Origin: Aquabacter sp. L1I39
GTDB lineage: Bacteria > Pseudomonadota > Alphaproteobacteria > Rhizobiales > Xanthobacteraceae
DNA: 64,000 nucleotides
Assembly: GCF_017742835.1 (NCBI RefSeq)
Contig: NZ_CP072392.1
Span: forward strand, 707,388 to 771,387
Reading direction: 5' to 3'
The notes beneath the pieces were generated by a model. The model had not been told where the DNA came from. It worked only from the letters and a program-made list of their open reading frames with translations, and did not search any database. Below are positions 18,632 through 26,311 of this stretch, piece after piece (the stretch's first letter is position 1; each line of letters starts with the position of its first letter). The position numbers and the translations under genes were made by a program.

Positions 18632-20680
18632 TCAGGCGCGGGCGGGCGCGGTCATGGGCTCGCGCGGGCCCAAAAGCGCGGTGTGGGCGAGAATGGCCTC
18701 GGCGAGCACCGCCACCTCGGCCTGCACCTCCGCCCACACCAGGGCAGGCGCAGGCGTGGTGGCGGCGGGCGCCGTCAAGGCTTCGAGATGATGCAGGGCG
18801 GCTGTTGGACGGCCTTGGGCCAATGCGGCGAGGGCTTCGGCCAGCGTCCGGTCGCCCGCCCCGCCGCCCACGGCGGCCCGCAGCTTGATGACGGCAAGCC
18901 CCATGGCGAGAAGCGCCAGCAAGGTGCCGTCCTGCTCCAGGCTCGCCTGCGGGGGGAGGCTCTCCAGCCGGCGTGTCAACAATGCCTGCCAGCGCCGGGA
19001 AAGCGATCCGCCCGGATCGCGGCTGAGCCGCCGCAGGTCCCGCACGGACAAGCGGATCAGCCGGGCCGCGCGCTGCGCCGGCTCCATCACCGGCAGGATG
19101 ATGAAGAACAAGGTTCCCGCCGCGCTGCCGGCGAAGATGGCGAAGGCGACGTTGAAATAGCCTGCCGGATCATAGGCAACGGGATTGCCGATGCCCAGGA
19201 GCGGCAGCGCCGTGATGGACATGGCGAGGAAGACCGCGCTGTGCCAGGTGCCCACCTGCATCATGCCGAGCGGTACATAAAGGAGGAACAGCAGGGCCAT
19301 CAGCGCCGGGAAGGTGGAGAGCGCGGGAAGCACGAAGAAATAGATCCCGCTGCCCAGGAGCGTCATCGCCGCGACGCCGAGGCTGTAATCGCTCGCCCGC
19401 ATCCGCGCCTCATCGCCGAAGGAGGCGAAGATGAGGGTGGAGATCACCGCGAAGGCCACCGCAAAGGCGCCGCTCGGCCAGGCGGTGGCGATCCAGAAGG
19501 CGCTCACCACCAGCACCGACAGGACAGCGCGCGCGCCCGCTTGCCAGGCGGGCAAGCTGTCGGCGATGACCCAGGGCTGACGCGGCACTGGCTTGCGGTC
19601 GCCCGCCCCGGTGCGCAGGAACACCACCGCATCGATGAAGTGCGCGAGGCAGAGGGCCACATCGCGGGTGGCATCCGCCAAGAGACGATCGGATGGGTCG
19701 GCCTGCGCCACCTGCTGGCGCAGCGCCTCGATCTCCGCCACCGCCTGCCGCCCCACGGCCTGGGAGAGCAGGGCCTGCCGCTCGGGCGCCGCCGGATTGA
19801 TGCGCGCGAGCCGCGCGGCCAGCGCACGCCGGAACGCGCGGGTCGCCTCACCCGCAGCGGCCGCCCCGCGACCGGCATTGCGCCAACCCACGAGCGCCAG
19901 GGCCAAACTCGCCAAGGCCAGACGGAAATTGCCCCGCCGCGAATAAAGGACGGCCGCCTCGCCGGTCGCCGCGTCCACGGCTGCGCCCAGCGGGGTGAGG
20001 GCCTTGACCACTTTGCGCCGGGCCGCGGCCATGGCGGCGGTCTCAGTCCCGTTTTCGAGCGTCTCCAGGAAGCCGGCACGCAGTTGGAGAGCGGTGCGCT
20101 CCATCAGGCCCGCGAGGGAAAGCCGCGCGGCACCGGGCTCGGTGAGCAGCATGACCACGGCGGCGGCGGCGATCCCGATGCAGATCTCGCTCACCCGGCC
20201 AATCCCGAGGACGAAGGCGGTGGTGGGGTCGGCGATGGAATCGGCGAAAAGAATGGCGGCGGTGATGCCCGACAAGGCGGCGGCATAGGCGGCGGAATTG
20301 CGCAGCAGCACCACGGCGGCCCCGCACAGGCCACACCACAGGGCGAGACACAGGAGGAAGGCGATGCGCTGCTGGGGAAACAGCGCCAGCAGGGACACCA
20401 GCGCCAGCGCGCCGAGCACGGTGCCCAGGGCGCGGAAGCGGCCTTTCTGGAGGGAAGCTCCGAGATTGGGCTGGCAGACGATGGCCGCTGTGGTGGCCGC
20501 CCAGAACGGATTGGGCAGTTCCAGCATATAGGTGACATACAAAGCGAGGCAGACGGAGGATGCCAGCCGGACCCCGAACAGGAACCGGGGAACAAGTGCG
20601 CCGAGCCTGGTTCGGAATGCGAGCGGCACCAACCGCCCGAGGGTTCCCGCCCGGAAAAGGGTATCACTGTCCGCGCTCAT
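18632..20680 (-). CDS. FUSC-family (AaeB/fusaric acid resistance) inner-membrane transporter
   Basis: 682-residue transporter with the duplicated FUSC layout: an N-terminal membrane block of about six helices (roughly residues 20-180), a large cytoplasmic helical domain (180-360), a second membrane block (about 375-525) and a C-terminal helical domain. It should form the energised part of a tripartite efflux system with the HlyD-like adaptor downstream, exporting aromatic carboxylates or related weak acids; the substrate is inferred from the family. First gene of the leftward unit, divergent from the histidine kinase gene, with motif copies in the shared promoter region. Confidence 0.83.
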   Translation of the reverse strand: MSADSDTLFRAGTLGRLVPLAFRTRLGALVPRFLFGVRLASSVCLALYVTYMLELPNPFWAATTAAIVCQPNLGASLQKGRFRALGTVLGALALVSLLALFPQQRIAFLLCLALWCGLCGAAVVLLRNSAAYAAALSGITAAILFADSIADPTTAFVLGIGRVSEICIGIAAAAVVMLLTEPGAARLSLAGLMERTALQLRAGFLETLENGTETAAMAAARRKVVKALTPLGAAVDAATGEAAVLYSRRGNFRLALASLALALVGWRNAGRGAAAAGEATRAFRRALAARLARINPAAPERQALLSQAVGRQAVAEIEALRQQVAQADPSDRLLADATRDVALCLAHFIDAVVFLRTGAGDRKPVPRQPWVIADSLPAWQAGARAVLSVLVVSAFWIATAWPSGAFAVAFAVISTLIFASFGDEARMRASDYSLGVAAMTLLGSGIYFFVLPALSTFPALMALLFLLYVPLGMMQVGTWHSAVFLAMSITALPLLGIGNPVAYDPAGYFNVAFAIFAGSAAGTLFFIILPVMEPAQRAARLIRLSVRDLRRLSRDPGGSLSRRWQALLTRRLESLPPQASLEQDGTLLALLAMGLAVIKLRAAVGGGAGDRTLAEALAALAQGRPTAALHHLEALTAPAATTPAPALVWAEVQAEVAVLAEAILAHTALLGPREPMTAPARA

Positions 20681-20766
20681 GGGTTCGCCACAGGGTCTCG
20701 TTCTGGGAGAGCCCGAGCATAGGCGCGCAGCGGAAGGACGAAATTATACTTGGAATGCTGCGTATA

Positions 20767-20778
20767 GAACCTTGGTTT
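20767..20778. promoter_or_regulatory. AWAC-N4-GTWT palindrome, copy 6 (one mismatch)
   Basis: GAAC-CTTG-GTTT with a perfect AACCTTGGTT core, about 90 bases upstream of the FUSC start codon. Confidence 0.45.
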
Positions 20779-20863
20779 ATCAGGGCGTGCCCTGCCCGGG
20801 CCTTGGCCCTCCACGCCCCGATTCTGGCCGCTGGCGCCGTTCATATTCCAGGAGGGGGTGCGC

Positions 20864-20875
20864 ATACCTTGGTAT
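20864..20875. promoter_or_regulatory. AWAC-N4-GTWT palindrome, copy 7
   Basis: ATAC-CTTG-GTAT; the perfect palindrome extends to CATACC-TT-GGTATG. It lies in the divergent FUSC/histidine kinase region. Confidence 0.6.
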
Positions 20876-21158
20876 GGGAGCAACACTGCGGAAGGGCTGG
20901 CATACTGCCCCGCAGAATTCCGGCTGCGCCGTGAAAGGCGAAGGCCGGGCTCCGGCGAGCCGCGCGCCGGGCCAGAACGACACAAAGCCAGGGACCGGGA
21001 CGCATGAGGCGCAAGACAGGAGATGGAGGGTTCGACATGGCGCGCGATCCGCTGGGATCGCGGGATCGGAGAGGGGCGACGAACACTCTGGATTCTTGCC
21101 CGGATCCGGCGCGACGCGGCCCTTCTGCCCCTCACACTGGCCAATGATCGAGGACGCC

Positions 21159-22655
21159 ATGCCCGGCACGCGAAGCGCCCTGTTGCCTAAGCCCGAGCCG
21201 AAGGGAACCGGCTTTGTCGGGCAGCTGCTGGTGGCGTGCCTGTGCCTGGCGATCTTCCTGGTCGACACCGTGTCGCCCCTCGATATGGCCATCGCCGTGC
21301 TCTACGTGGTGGTAGTGCTGCTGTCATCGAACTGGTTCAAGAGCACCGGCCTGATGCTCATCGGTACCGGCTGCGTGGGGCTGGCGGTGATCAGCTTCTT
21401 TGTCATGCACGCGCAGGACTACAATCTGGCATCGGTCATGCGATGCGTGGTGAGCATCGCCGCCATCTCCGTGACGACCTTGCTATGCCTGCGCAACCTG
21501 GAGGCCACCGCTTCCCTGCGGGCGCAGGCCGCCCTGCTCGACCTCTCGCACGACGCCATCTTCGTGCGCGATCCCGCCGATGCCATCCTCTATTGGAACG
21601 TGGGCGCGGAGCGCCTCTATGGCTGGTCGCGGGACGAGGCGCTGGGCTTTGCGGCCACCAGCCTGCTGCGCACGGTGCTGCCGGCGCCGCGCGCCGAGAT
21701 CATGGCGACCCTGGAGGCCACCGCGCACTGGGAGGGCGAGGTGATCCACACCACGCGCGATGGGCGCAAGGTCACGTGCCTCAGCCGCTGGTCGCTCCAG
21801 CGGGACGCGCGGGGGCGCAGCCAGGGCATCATGGAGACGAACCACGACATCACGGCGCGCAAGGCGGCGGAGAACGACCTGCACCGAGCGCAGGCGGACC
21901 TGGCGCATGTGACGCGCGTGAGCACCATGGGGGAACTCACCGCCTCCATCGCCCATGAGGTGAACCAGCCGCTGGCGGCGGTTGTCACCAATGGGGAAGC
22001 GTGCCTGCGCTGGCTGCGCCGGCCGGTGCCCGATCTCGGCGAGGCGGAAAACACGGTCACCCGCATGATTGCCAATGCCCGCCGCGCCAGCGAGGTGGTG
22101 GCGCGGCTGCGCGCCCTGGTGCGCCGGGGGGAGCCCGATCACCACCCCATCGCCCCGGCCGAACTCGTGGAGGAAAGCGTGCTGCTGCTGGAGCGGGAGC
22201 TGGCCAATCACCGCGTCCGGCTGGAGCTGGAGCTCGACCCCGATTTGCCCCCCATAAAGGGCGACCGGATCCAGTTGCAGCAGGTTCTGATCAATCTGGG
22301 GCTCAATGCCATCCAGGCCATGGACGCGGTGCCCGAGCAAGCCCGCCTCCTGACCATTCGCGGAACCCTCGCGGACGCCAGCCTGGAGCCCGAGGGGGAT
22401 CGCCTGATCGCCCTGACGGTGGAGGATACGGGCCCCGGCGCGCAGTTGCAGCCCTTGGTCTCTCTTTTCACGCCCTTCGTCTCCACCAAGAAGGACGGGA
22501 TCGGCATCGGCCTGTCCATCTCGCGCTCCATCGTCGAGGCGCATGGCGGCCGGATCTCGGCCGACTCCGCGCCGCAGGGCGGGCTGCGCTTCACCTTCAC
22601 CCTGCCCGCCGCCGGCGAAACACCGCCGCCTCGCGCCAAGGAAACCCTGTCGTGA
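21159..22655 (+). CDS. Membrane-bound PAS sensor histidine kinase
   Basis: 498-residue sensor kinase. Three to four hydrophobic helices occupy about residues 18-115, without a sizeable periplasmic loop, so it probably senses a membrane or cytoplasmic signal. A PAS domain (~120-240) follows, with no obvious haem or flavin residues that I can assign. The HisKA H-box is TASIAHEVNQPLAAVV, and the HATPase has N (LINLGLNAIQAM), G1 (VEDTGPGA) and G2 (GIGIGLSISRSIVEAHGG) boxes. It is of the FixL/StyS-like group. GAGG precedes the ATG at 21159; a long upstream frame is rejected because it would cover the promoter region. It overlaps the response regulator gene by four bases. Confidence 0.85.
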   Translation: MPGTRSALLPKPEPKGTGFVGQLLVACLCLAIFLVDTVSPLDMAIAVLYVVVVLLSSNWFKSTGLMLIGTGCVGLAVISFFVMHAQDYNLASVMRCVVSIAAISVTTLLCLRNLEATASLRAQAALLDLSHDAIFVRDPADAILYWNVGAERLYGWSRDEALGFAATSLLRTVLPAPRAEIMATLEATAHWEGEVIHTTRDGRKVTCLSRWSLQRDARGRSQGIMETNHDITARKAAENDLHRAQADLAHVTRVSTMGELTASIAHEVNQPLAAVVTNGEACLRWLRRPVPDLGEAENTVTRMIANARRASEVVARLRALVRRGEPDHHPIAPAELVEESVLLLERELANHRVRLELELDPDLPPIKGDRIQLQQVLINLGLNAIQAMDAVPEQARLLTIRGTLADASLEPEGDRLIALTVEDTGPGAQLQPLVSLFTPFVSTKKDGIGIGLSISRSIVEAHGGRISADSAPQGGLRFTFTLPAAGETPPPRAKETLS

Positions 22656-23308
22656 TCAGCCGTCCGCACAGCCGAACCGCACCTGCCCCCGCAGCGCCCG
22701 TTGTGATCGTCGTCGACGACGACGCGGACCTGCGGGACGCCCTGTCCAGCCTGTTCCGGTCCATCGGGCTGGAGGTGGCGTCCTTCGCCTCCGCGGCGGA
22801 GCTTCTGGCCGCCAAGCTCCCCGACGCGCCCCGCTGCCTCGTGCTGGACATCCGCCTTCCCGGCGTCAGCGGCCTGGACTTCCAGAACCAGTTGACCAAG
22901 TCCGACCTGGACCTGCCCATCATCTTCATGACCGGGCACGGCGATATTCCCATGACGGTGCGGGCCATGAAGGCCGGCGCGGTGGACTTCCTCACCAAGC
23001 CCTTCCGCGACCAGGACATGCTGGACGCCGTCGCCGCGGCCATCGAGATCGACCGGGTCCGGCGCGCCGAGCGCGAGGCCGCCGCCCGGCTCCGCACGCT
23101 CTATGGGGGCCTGACCGAGCGCGAAAAGCAGATCATGGCGCTGGTGACATCCGGCCTCATGAACAAGCAGGTGGCCGGGGAAGTAGGGCTGAGCGAAATT
23201 ACCGTTAAGATTCATCGCGGTAACGTCATGCGCAAGATGGAGGCCCACTCCCTGGCCGATCTCGTGCGCATGGCCGAGGCCCTCGGCGTCCGGGTGGAAA
23301 AGAGCTAG
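22652..23308 (+). CDS. FixJ/StyR-type response regulator (receiver plus LuxR HTH)
   Basis: 218-residue two-component transcription factor. Receiver domain: acidic pocket in VVDDDAD, phospho-acceptor Asp in LDIRLPGVSG, Thr in MTGHGD, Lys in TKPF. LuxR-type HTH: LTEREKQIMALVTSG, then a recognition helix around LSEITVKIHRGNVMRKM. It is paired with the kinase: the GTG start at 22652 overlaps the kinase stop (GTGA). FixJ-family regulators such as StyR bind palindromes of the form AAAC-N4-GTTT (from memory), which closely resembles the intergenic motif repeated around this locus. It is therefore my candidate for the protein binding those sites. Confidence 0.87.
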   Translation: MISRPHSRTAPAPAAPVVIVVDDDADLRDALSSLFRSIGLEVASFASAAELLAAKLPDAPRCLVLDIRLPGVSGLDFQNQLTKSDLDLPIIFMTGHGDIPMTVRAMKAGAVDFLTKPFRDQDMLDAVAAAIEIDRVRRAEREAAARLRTLYGGLTEREKQIMALVTSGLMNKQVAGEVGLSEITVKIHRGNVMRKMEAHSLADLVRMAEALGVRVEKS

Positions 23309-23314
23309 TGCGAC

Positions 23315-23326
23315 AAACAAGTGTAT
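23315..23326 (+). promoter_or_regulatory. AWAC-N4-GTWT palindrome, copy 8
   Basis: AAAC-AAGT-GTAT immediately after the response regulator stop and about 80 bases upstream of the receiver gene. It runs into TATAAT, so the right half could also be a -10 box. Confidence 0.45.
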
Positions 23327-23407
23327 AATTCAGGTGATGGGCGTGGGGGCCTATATTGAGTGCAAGGCGGTGCTCCCGTAGCGCCGCAGGATAGAGGTGT
23401 GTCGCTC

Positions 23408-23794
23408 GTGTCCCATGTCCCGATGATCACGATCATCGATGATGACGAATCCGTTCGCCTGGCCACCGAGAGCCTCGTGCGCTCACTCGGCCTGGGCGCC
23501 AGCGTGTTCGCGTCCGCCGAAGCCTTCCTGCGGTCTCCGGAGCGGCACTGCACGGCGTGCGTCATCACCGATGTGCAAATGCCCGGCATGAGCGGCATCG
23601 ACCTTCAGGCGCGCCTGCGCACCGAAGGAGATCGGCTGCCCCTCATCTTCATCACCGCTTTCCCCGAAGAGCGAATCCGCAGCCAGGTGCAGGCGGCGGG
23701 CGCGGTGGGGTTCCTCGCCAAGCCCTTCGAGGGAGACGCCATGATTCAGTGCATCGACGACGCGCTGCGCGCCACGGGCCAGTCCCGCCCCTGA
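23408..23794 (+). CDS. Stand-alone receiver-domain protein
   Basis: About 128 residues comprising only a CheY-like receiver: IIDDDES acidic pocket, phospho-acceptor Asp in ITDVQMPGMSG, Thr in FITAF and Lys in LAKPF. It resembles the receiver half of FixJ without an output domain, so it may act as a phosphate sink, a competitor or a partner of the neighbouring kinase. The start is uncertain: GTG at 23408 has GAGG nine bases upstream, while GTG 23399 and ATG 23423 are alternatives. It has its own upstream motif copy, which suggests separate induction from the kinase operon. Confidence 0.8.
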   Translation: MSHVPMITIIDDDESVRLATESLVRSLGLGASVFASAEAFLRSPERHCTACVITDVQMPGMSGIDLQARLRTEGDRLPLIFITAFPEERIRSQVQAAGAVGFLAKPFEGDAMIQCIDDALRATGQSRP

Positions 23795-24099
23795 GCCTTC
23801 CGGTCACGATCGGCGTGCCACGGGCCCCGGCGCCCGGCGCCCGGCGGCGGCCCCGGGCTCTTCTGCTCCCCAATTGCAGCGCGGCATATTGGATTTGCAC
23901 ATCGACGCCATGCGTGCAGTCGATCCGCCCTCCCCTCTCGTAGAATCGGCGATCTGAGCTTCTAAACGATCGTATAGTCGCGCAAACCGATCGATCACTT
24001 ACGCCCCCTCCGCCCTTTTCCTAAGGTGTTCCTGCTCACCTCGCGGGATTTGAAAGTCACCGCCGGTCGGCCTGAAATTCTCACGCAGGAATGACCATC
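23795..24099. promoter_or_regulatory. Intergenic region upstream of dps
   Basis: About 305 bases. The left part is a very GC-rich stretch around 23820-23862 that can fold into long hairpins, perhaps ending the receiver transcript. The right part is less GC-rich and carries the motif copy at 23964. No credible gene is visible. Confidence 0.5.
23964..23975 (+). promoter_or_regulatory. AWAC-N4-GTWT palindrome, copy 9
   Basis: AAAC-GATC-GTAT followed by AG, about 125 bases upstream of the dps start codon. Confidence 0.5.
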
Positions 24100-24615
24100 A
24101 TGAACACCCCTCTCGTGAAGGAGCGCCAGAAGGCGCCCCTCGCCACGCCGACCGACCTCGGGTCCAATGCCACGCGCGACATCGCGCCGGCCCTCACCCT
24201 TCTGCTTGCGGACATGTTTGCTCTTTATTTGAAGACGAAGAATTTCCACTGGCACATGTCCGGCCCCCACTTCCGCGACTACCATCTCCTTCTCGACGAG
24301 CAGGGCGAACAGATCTTCGCCACCACCGACGACATCGCCGAGCGCGCCCGCAAGATCGGGGGCACCACGCTGAGGTCCATCGGACACATCGCCCGCCTGC
24401 AGCGGATCGCCGACAACGATGCCGATTATGTGGATGCGCAGGACATGCTCGCCGAGCTCTGCGAGAACAACAAGGCCATCGTCACCGCCCTGCGCGAAGT
24501 CCATGGCGTGTGCGACGAATATGGTGACGTCGCGACTGCGAGCCTCATCGAGAACTGGATCGACGAGGCCGAGCGGCGCACCTGGTTCCTTTACGAAGCC
24601 ACCCGCACCCGCTGA
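24100..24615 (+). CDS. dps: Dps-family ferritin-like DNA-protection protein
   Basis: 171-residue mini-ferritin that stores iron, consumes H2O2 and may bind DNA. The inter-subunit ferroxidase ligands are in the segment KNFHWHMSGPHFRDYHLLLDE and the following EQIF. The rest is a four-helix bundle with family-like length. I prefer the ATG at 24100, with GCAGGA at a normal distance, to the ATG at 24091, which directly abuts that site. Dps is often annotated as starvation- or peroxide-induced; here an upstream motif copy suggests control by the FixJ-type regulator. A strong terminator follows. Confidence 0.9.
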   Translation: MNTPLVKERQKAPLATPTDLGSNATRDIAPALTLLLADMFALYLKTKNFHWHMSGPHFRDYHLLLDEQGEQIFATTDDIAERARKIGGTTLRSIGHIARLQRIADNDADYVDAQDMLAELCENNKAIVTALREVHGVCDEYGDVATASLIENWIDEAERRTWFLYEATRTR

Positions 24616-24633
24616 CACCCTTCCTCCCGCCTG

Positions 24634-24666
24634 GCCCGCCGATCTCGCGTCGGCGGGCTTTTTTTT
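24634..24666 (+). terminator. Rho-independent terminator after dps
   Basis: GCCCGCCGA, a short loop, TCGGCGGGC, then eight T. It is a perfect 9-bp stem located 20 bases behind the dps stop. Confidence 0.92.
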
Positions 24667-24806
24667 GCCCGCCGCTCCAACTCTCGCACGCCGCGCGCGG
24701 CTTCATGGCGCCAGGACGGCGTGTGCGCGCAATTGGCGGCGCGCGCGCCTATCATCGCCCCCGTCCCCACAGGGCGAACGAAAGGCGGGCCATCCCGTCA
24801 AACGTC

Positions 24807-24843
24807 AAAAAAACAAAAACCTCGCCGATCGCTCGGCGAGGTT
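24807..24843 (-). terminator. Rho-independent terminator after the small secreted protein
   Basis: On the minus strand AAACCTCGCCGA, loop GCGA, TCGGCGAGGTTTT and then TGTTTTTTT. It ends the leftward small-gene transcript. Confidence 0.88.
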
Positions 24844-24897
24844 TGGCGGTGTTTCAAGGGGGCGCCGTGGTGCCCCCTTCGAGGGGCAGCCGTCGGC

Positions 24898-25185
24898 TCA
24901 GTCCATATCGGCGTCGTGCGCCGAGCCGGAATGAGGGTCGTTGGACTGGAACGGCGCCTCATTCACATAATAGGGACCGGGGGTGCCGAAGGTGCTGGGC
25001 CGCACCTGTTCGCGCTGCTGGCGAACGGTGGCGGTGTTGGCGGTGGGGAACAAGGTCTCCTGGGCGGAGACCGCATACTGCTCCTGGTTCTCCGGGCCGA
25101 TATAGATATCGGCGAAGGCCGCATTGGCCGAAGCAGCGAGGGTGAGAGCGATACCGGTGACGATGGTGAGGGTCTTGATGGACAT
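24898..25185 (-). CDS. Small secreted protein of unknown function
   Basis: 95-residue protein that I do not recognise. It has a clear Sec signal peptide (MSIKTLTIVTGIALTL with an ASANAAFA cleavage region) and a mature part of about 65 residues without cysteines, Gln/Thr/Pro-rich, ending in an acidic His/Asp tail. GGAG lies eight bases before the ATG at 25185; a GTG nine bases further upstream is less likely. It forms a single-gene unit with its own promoter region, containing a perfect motif copy, and a strong terminator, which argues that it is a real, regulated gene. Periplasmic location is inferred. Confidence 0.72.
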   Translation of the reverse strand: MSIKTLTIVTGIALTLAASANAAFADIYIGPENQEQYAVSAQETLFPTANTATVRQQREQVRPSTFGTPGPYYVNEAPFQSNDPHSGSAHDADMD

Positions 25186-25286
25186 ATCGAACACTCCGTT
25201 GTCGATGGATGTAATGTGCCATCAGCCGCTCATCCGGAGTATTCTATGGACGTTCAGAGAAGTTATACGCGGATTTTCTCAATCCT

Positions 25287-25298
25287 ATACGGGCGTAT
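25287..25298. promoter_or_regulatory. AWAC-N4-GTWT palindrome, copy 10
   Basis: ATAC-GGGC-GTAT, about 100 bases upstream of the small secreted protein gene. On the minus strand it continues as GTATAGG, like copy 2. Confidence 0.55.
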
Positions 25299-25337
25299 GC
25301 TTCGCCGCCCCTCAAGGTCAATAAGCATGCGCCCCCC

Positions 25338-25709
25338 TTACGGGGGTGGTGCAAAGGGGGGCTCAAGGGCCGGCTCAGCCCCCTTGAGCGCGCAGGGCCA
25401 GGGCGAAAAGGCGGTGGGGAGGAGAATGCGGTTTTCCATGGTCATGATCATAGGGCGAATTTTCGCGAGGCAGGCTTGCCAGGCGGGCTGCTGGGCCAGC
25501 TTTTCGCGACGCATGCGGCGCTCCTCCAGGTCCTCATAGGCCCAGAAATGGACGAGCTGGTTCTGCGTGCCGATTTCGGTGGTGAAGTATCCAAGAAAAC
25601 CGCCCAGAATCTCCTTCTGCAGCGGCAAGCCCTCGGCGGCGTAGATCCGCAGATAGTCCGCCAGCACCGCATGGGTGTGCAGCACATACATCCGTTCTTC
25701 GACGATCAT
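25338..25709 (-). CDS. NIPSNAP-family protein
   Basis: 123-residue protein with a NIPSNAP (dimeric alpha/beta-barrel) domain. The N-terminus MIVEERMYVLHTHAVLADYL and the mid segment GFLGYFTTEIGTQNQLVHFWAYEDLEER are characteristic. Proteins of this fold often accompany catabolic or oxygenase genes, but their reaction is mostly unknown. The last ~25 residues are Pro/Ala-rich and not part of the domain. GAGGAG lies close to the ATG. Last gene of a leftward set with a solute-binding protein and a cupin. Confidence 0.78.
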   Translation of the reverse strand: MIVEERMYVLHTHAVLADYLRIYAAEGLPLQKEILGGFLGYFTTEIGTQNQLVHFWAYEDLEERRMRREKLAQQPAWQACLAKIRPMIMTMENRILLPTAFSPWPCALKGAEPALEPPFAPPP

Positions 25710-25810
25710 GGGGGCTCCTCGCCCTTGGCTTTGGGATGACGGGCGTTGCGATGTCAGGCGTGTGGGAAGGCGGGCGGCGAGGCCCGCCCCGATCGCGTCT
25801 GCTCCAGCGC

Positions 25811-26212
25811 CTATTTCAGTTCCTGGCCGGCCAGGTCCCCGTCCAGGAACTTGTTGGGACGCAAGAACATGGACAGGACGAGCGCGCCGTTGGGAGAGCG
25901 GGCCACATGCTGGTTGCCCGCCGGACGCCAGACATAATTGCCGGCCAGCGCCTCGCCCTCGCCATCCACGATGCTGCCTTCCAGCACATAGGTCTGCTCG
26001 ATCTCCACATGCTCGTGGCGGGGCAGCACGGTGCCCGGCTCCCAGCGGAACAGGGCGGTCATCAGGCCGGTCTCCTCGTCGATGAGGAGGATCTTCATGT
26101 CGATGCCCTTGGTGGGCGTGGGCTTCCACGGCAGGCGCGACACGTCCACGTAGCGGGAATCCGTCGGCGCGAGCTTGTCCTCGCCGGCAAGGCCGGGGGT
26201 GATGGCGACCAT
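25811..26212 (-). CDS. Small cupin protein (ChrR/Dke1-like)
   Basis: 133-residue single-domain cupin. The first cupin motif contains PRHEHVEIEQTYVLEG, providing two His and a Glu, and the second contains GNYVWRPAGNQH, providing the third His. The arrangement is like ChrR-type cupins and acetylacetone-cleaving dioxygenases, which bind Fe or Zn. A catabolic C-C cleaving role is possible given the neighbours, but the substrate is not known. AGGAG lies seven bases before the ATG. It sits between the solute-binding protein and NIPSNAP genes in one likely transcript. Confidence 0.75.
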   Translation of the reverse strand: MVAITPGLAGEDKLAPTDSRYVDVSRLPWKPTPTKGIDMKILLIDEETGLMTALFRWEPGTVLPRHEHVEIEQTYVLEGSIVDGEGEALAGNYVWRPAGNQHVARSPNGALVLSMFLRPNKFLDGDLAGQELK

Positions 26213-26311
26213 GATCTGCTCCTGAAAGGGTGCGGGGTTGGGATGTGCAGGGCCTTCGGCCGGGGGCGCGATCCCCGGCCGCGCCTGTGTTCGGGCTGCG
26301 GGCCGCCGGTG

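Larger units (their letters stand above)
20681..21158. promoter_or_regulatory. Divergent control region between the FUSC operon and the histidine kinase gene
   Basis: About 480 gene-free bases. The left part contains overlapping half-sites, TATACTTGG at 20747 and GCGTATAG at 20760, then GAACCTTGGTTT at 20767-20778. A perfect CATACCTTGGTATG is centred near 20870. The right part (20930-21120) is GC-rich and without visible signals. This is the densest cluster of the recurrent palindrome in the window, as expected for an autoregulated two-component system. Confidence 0.55.
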
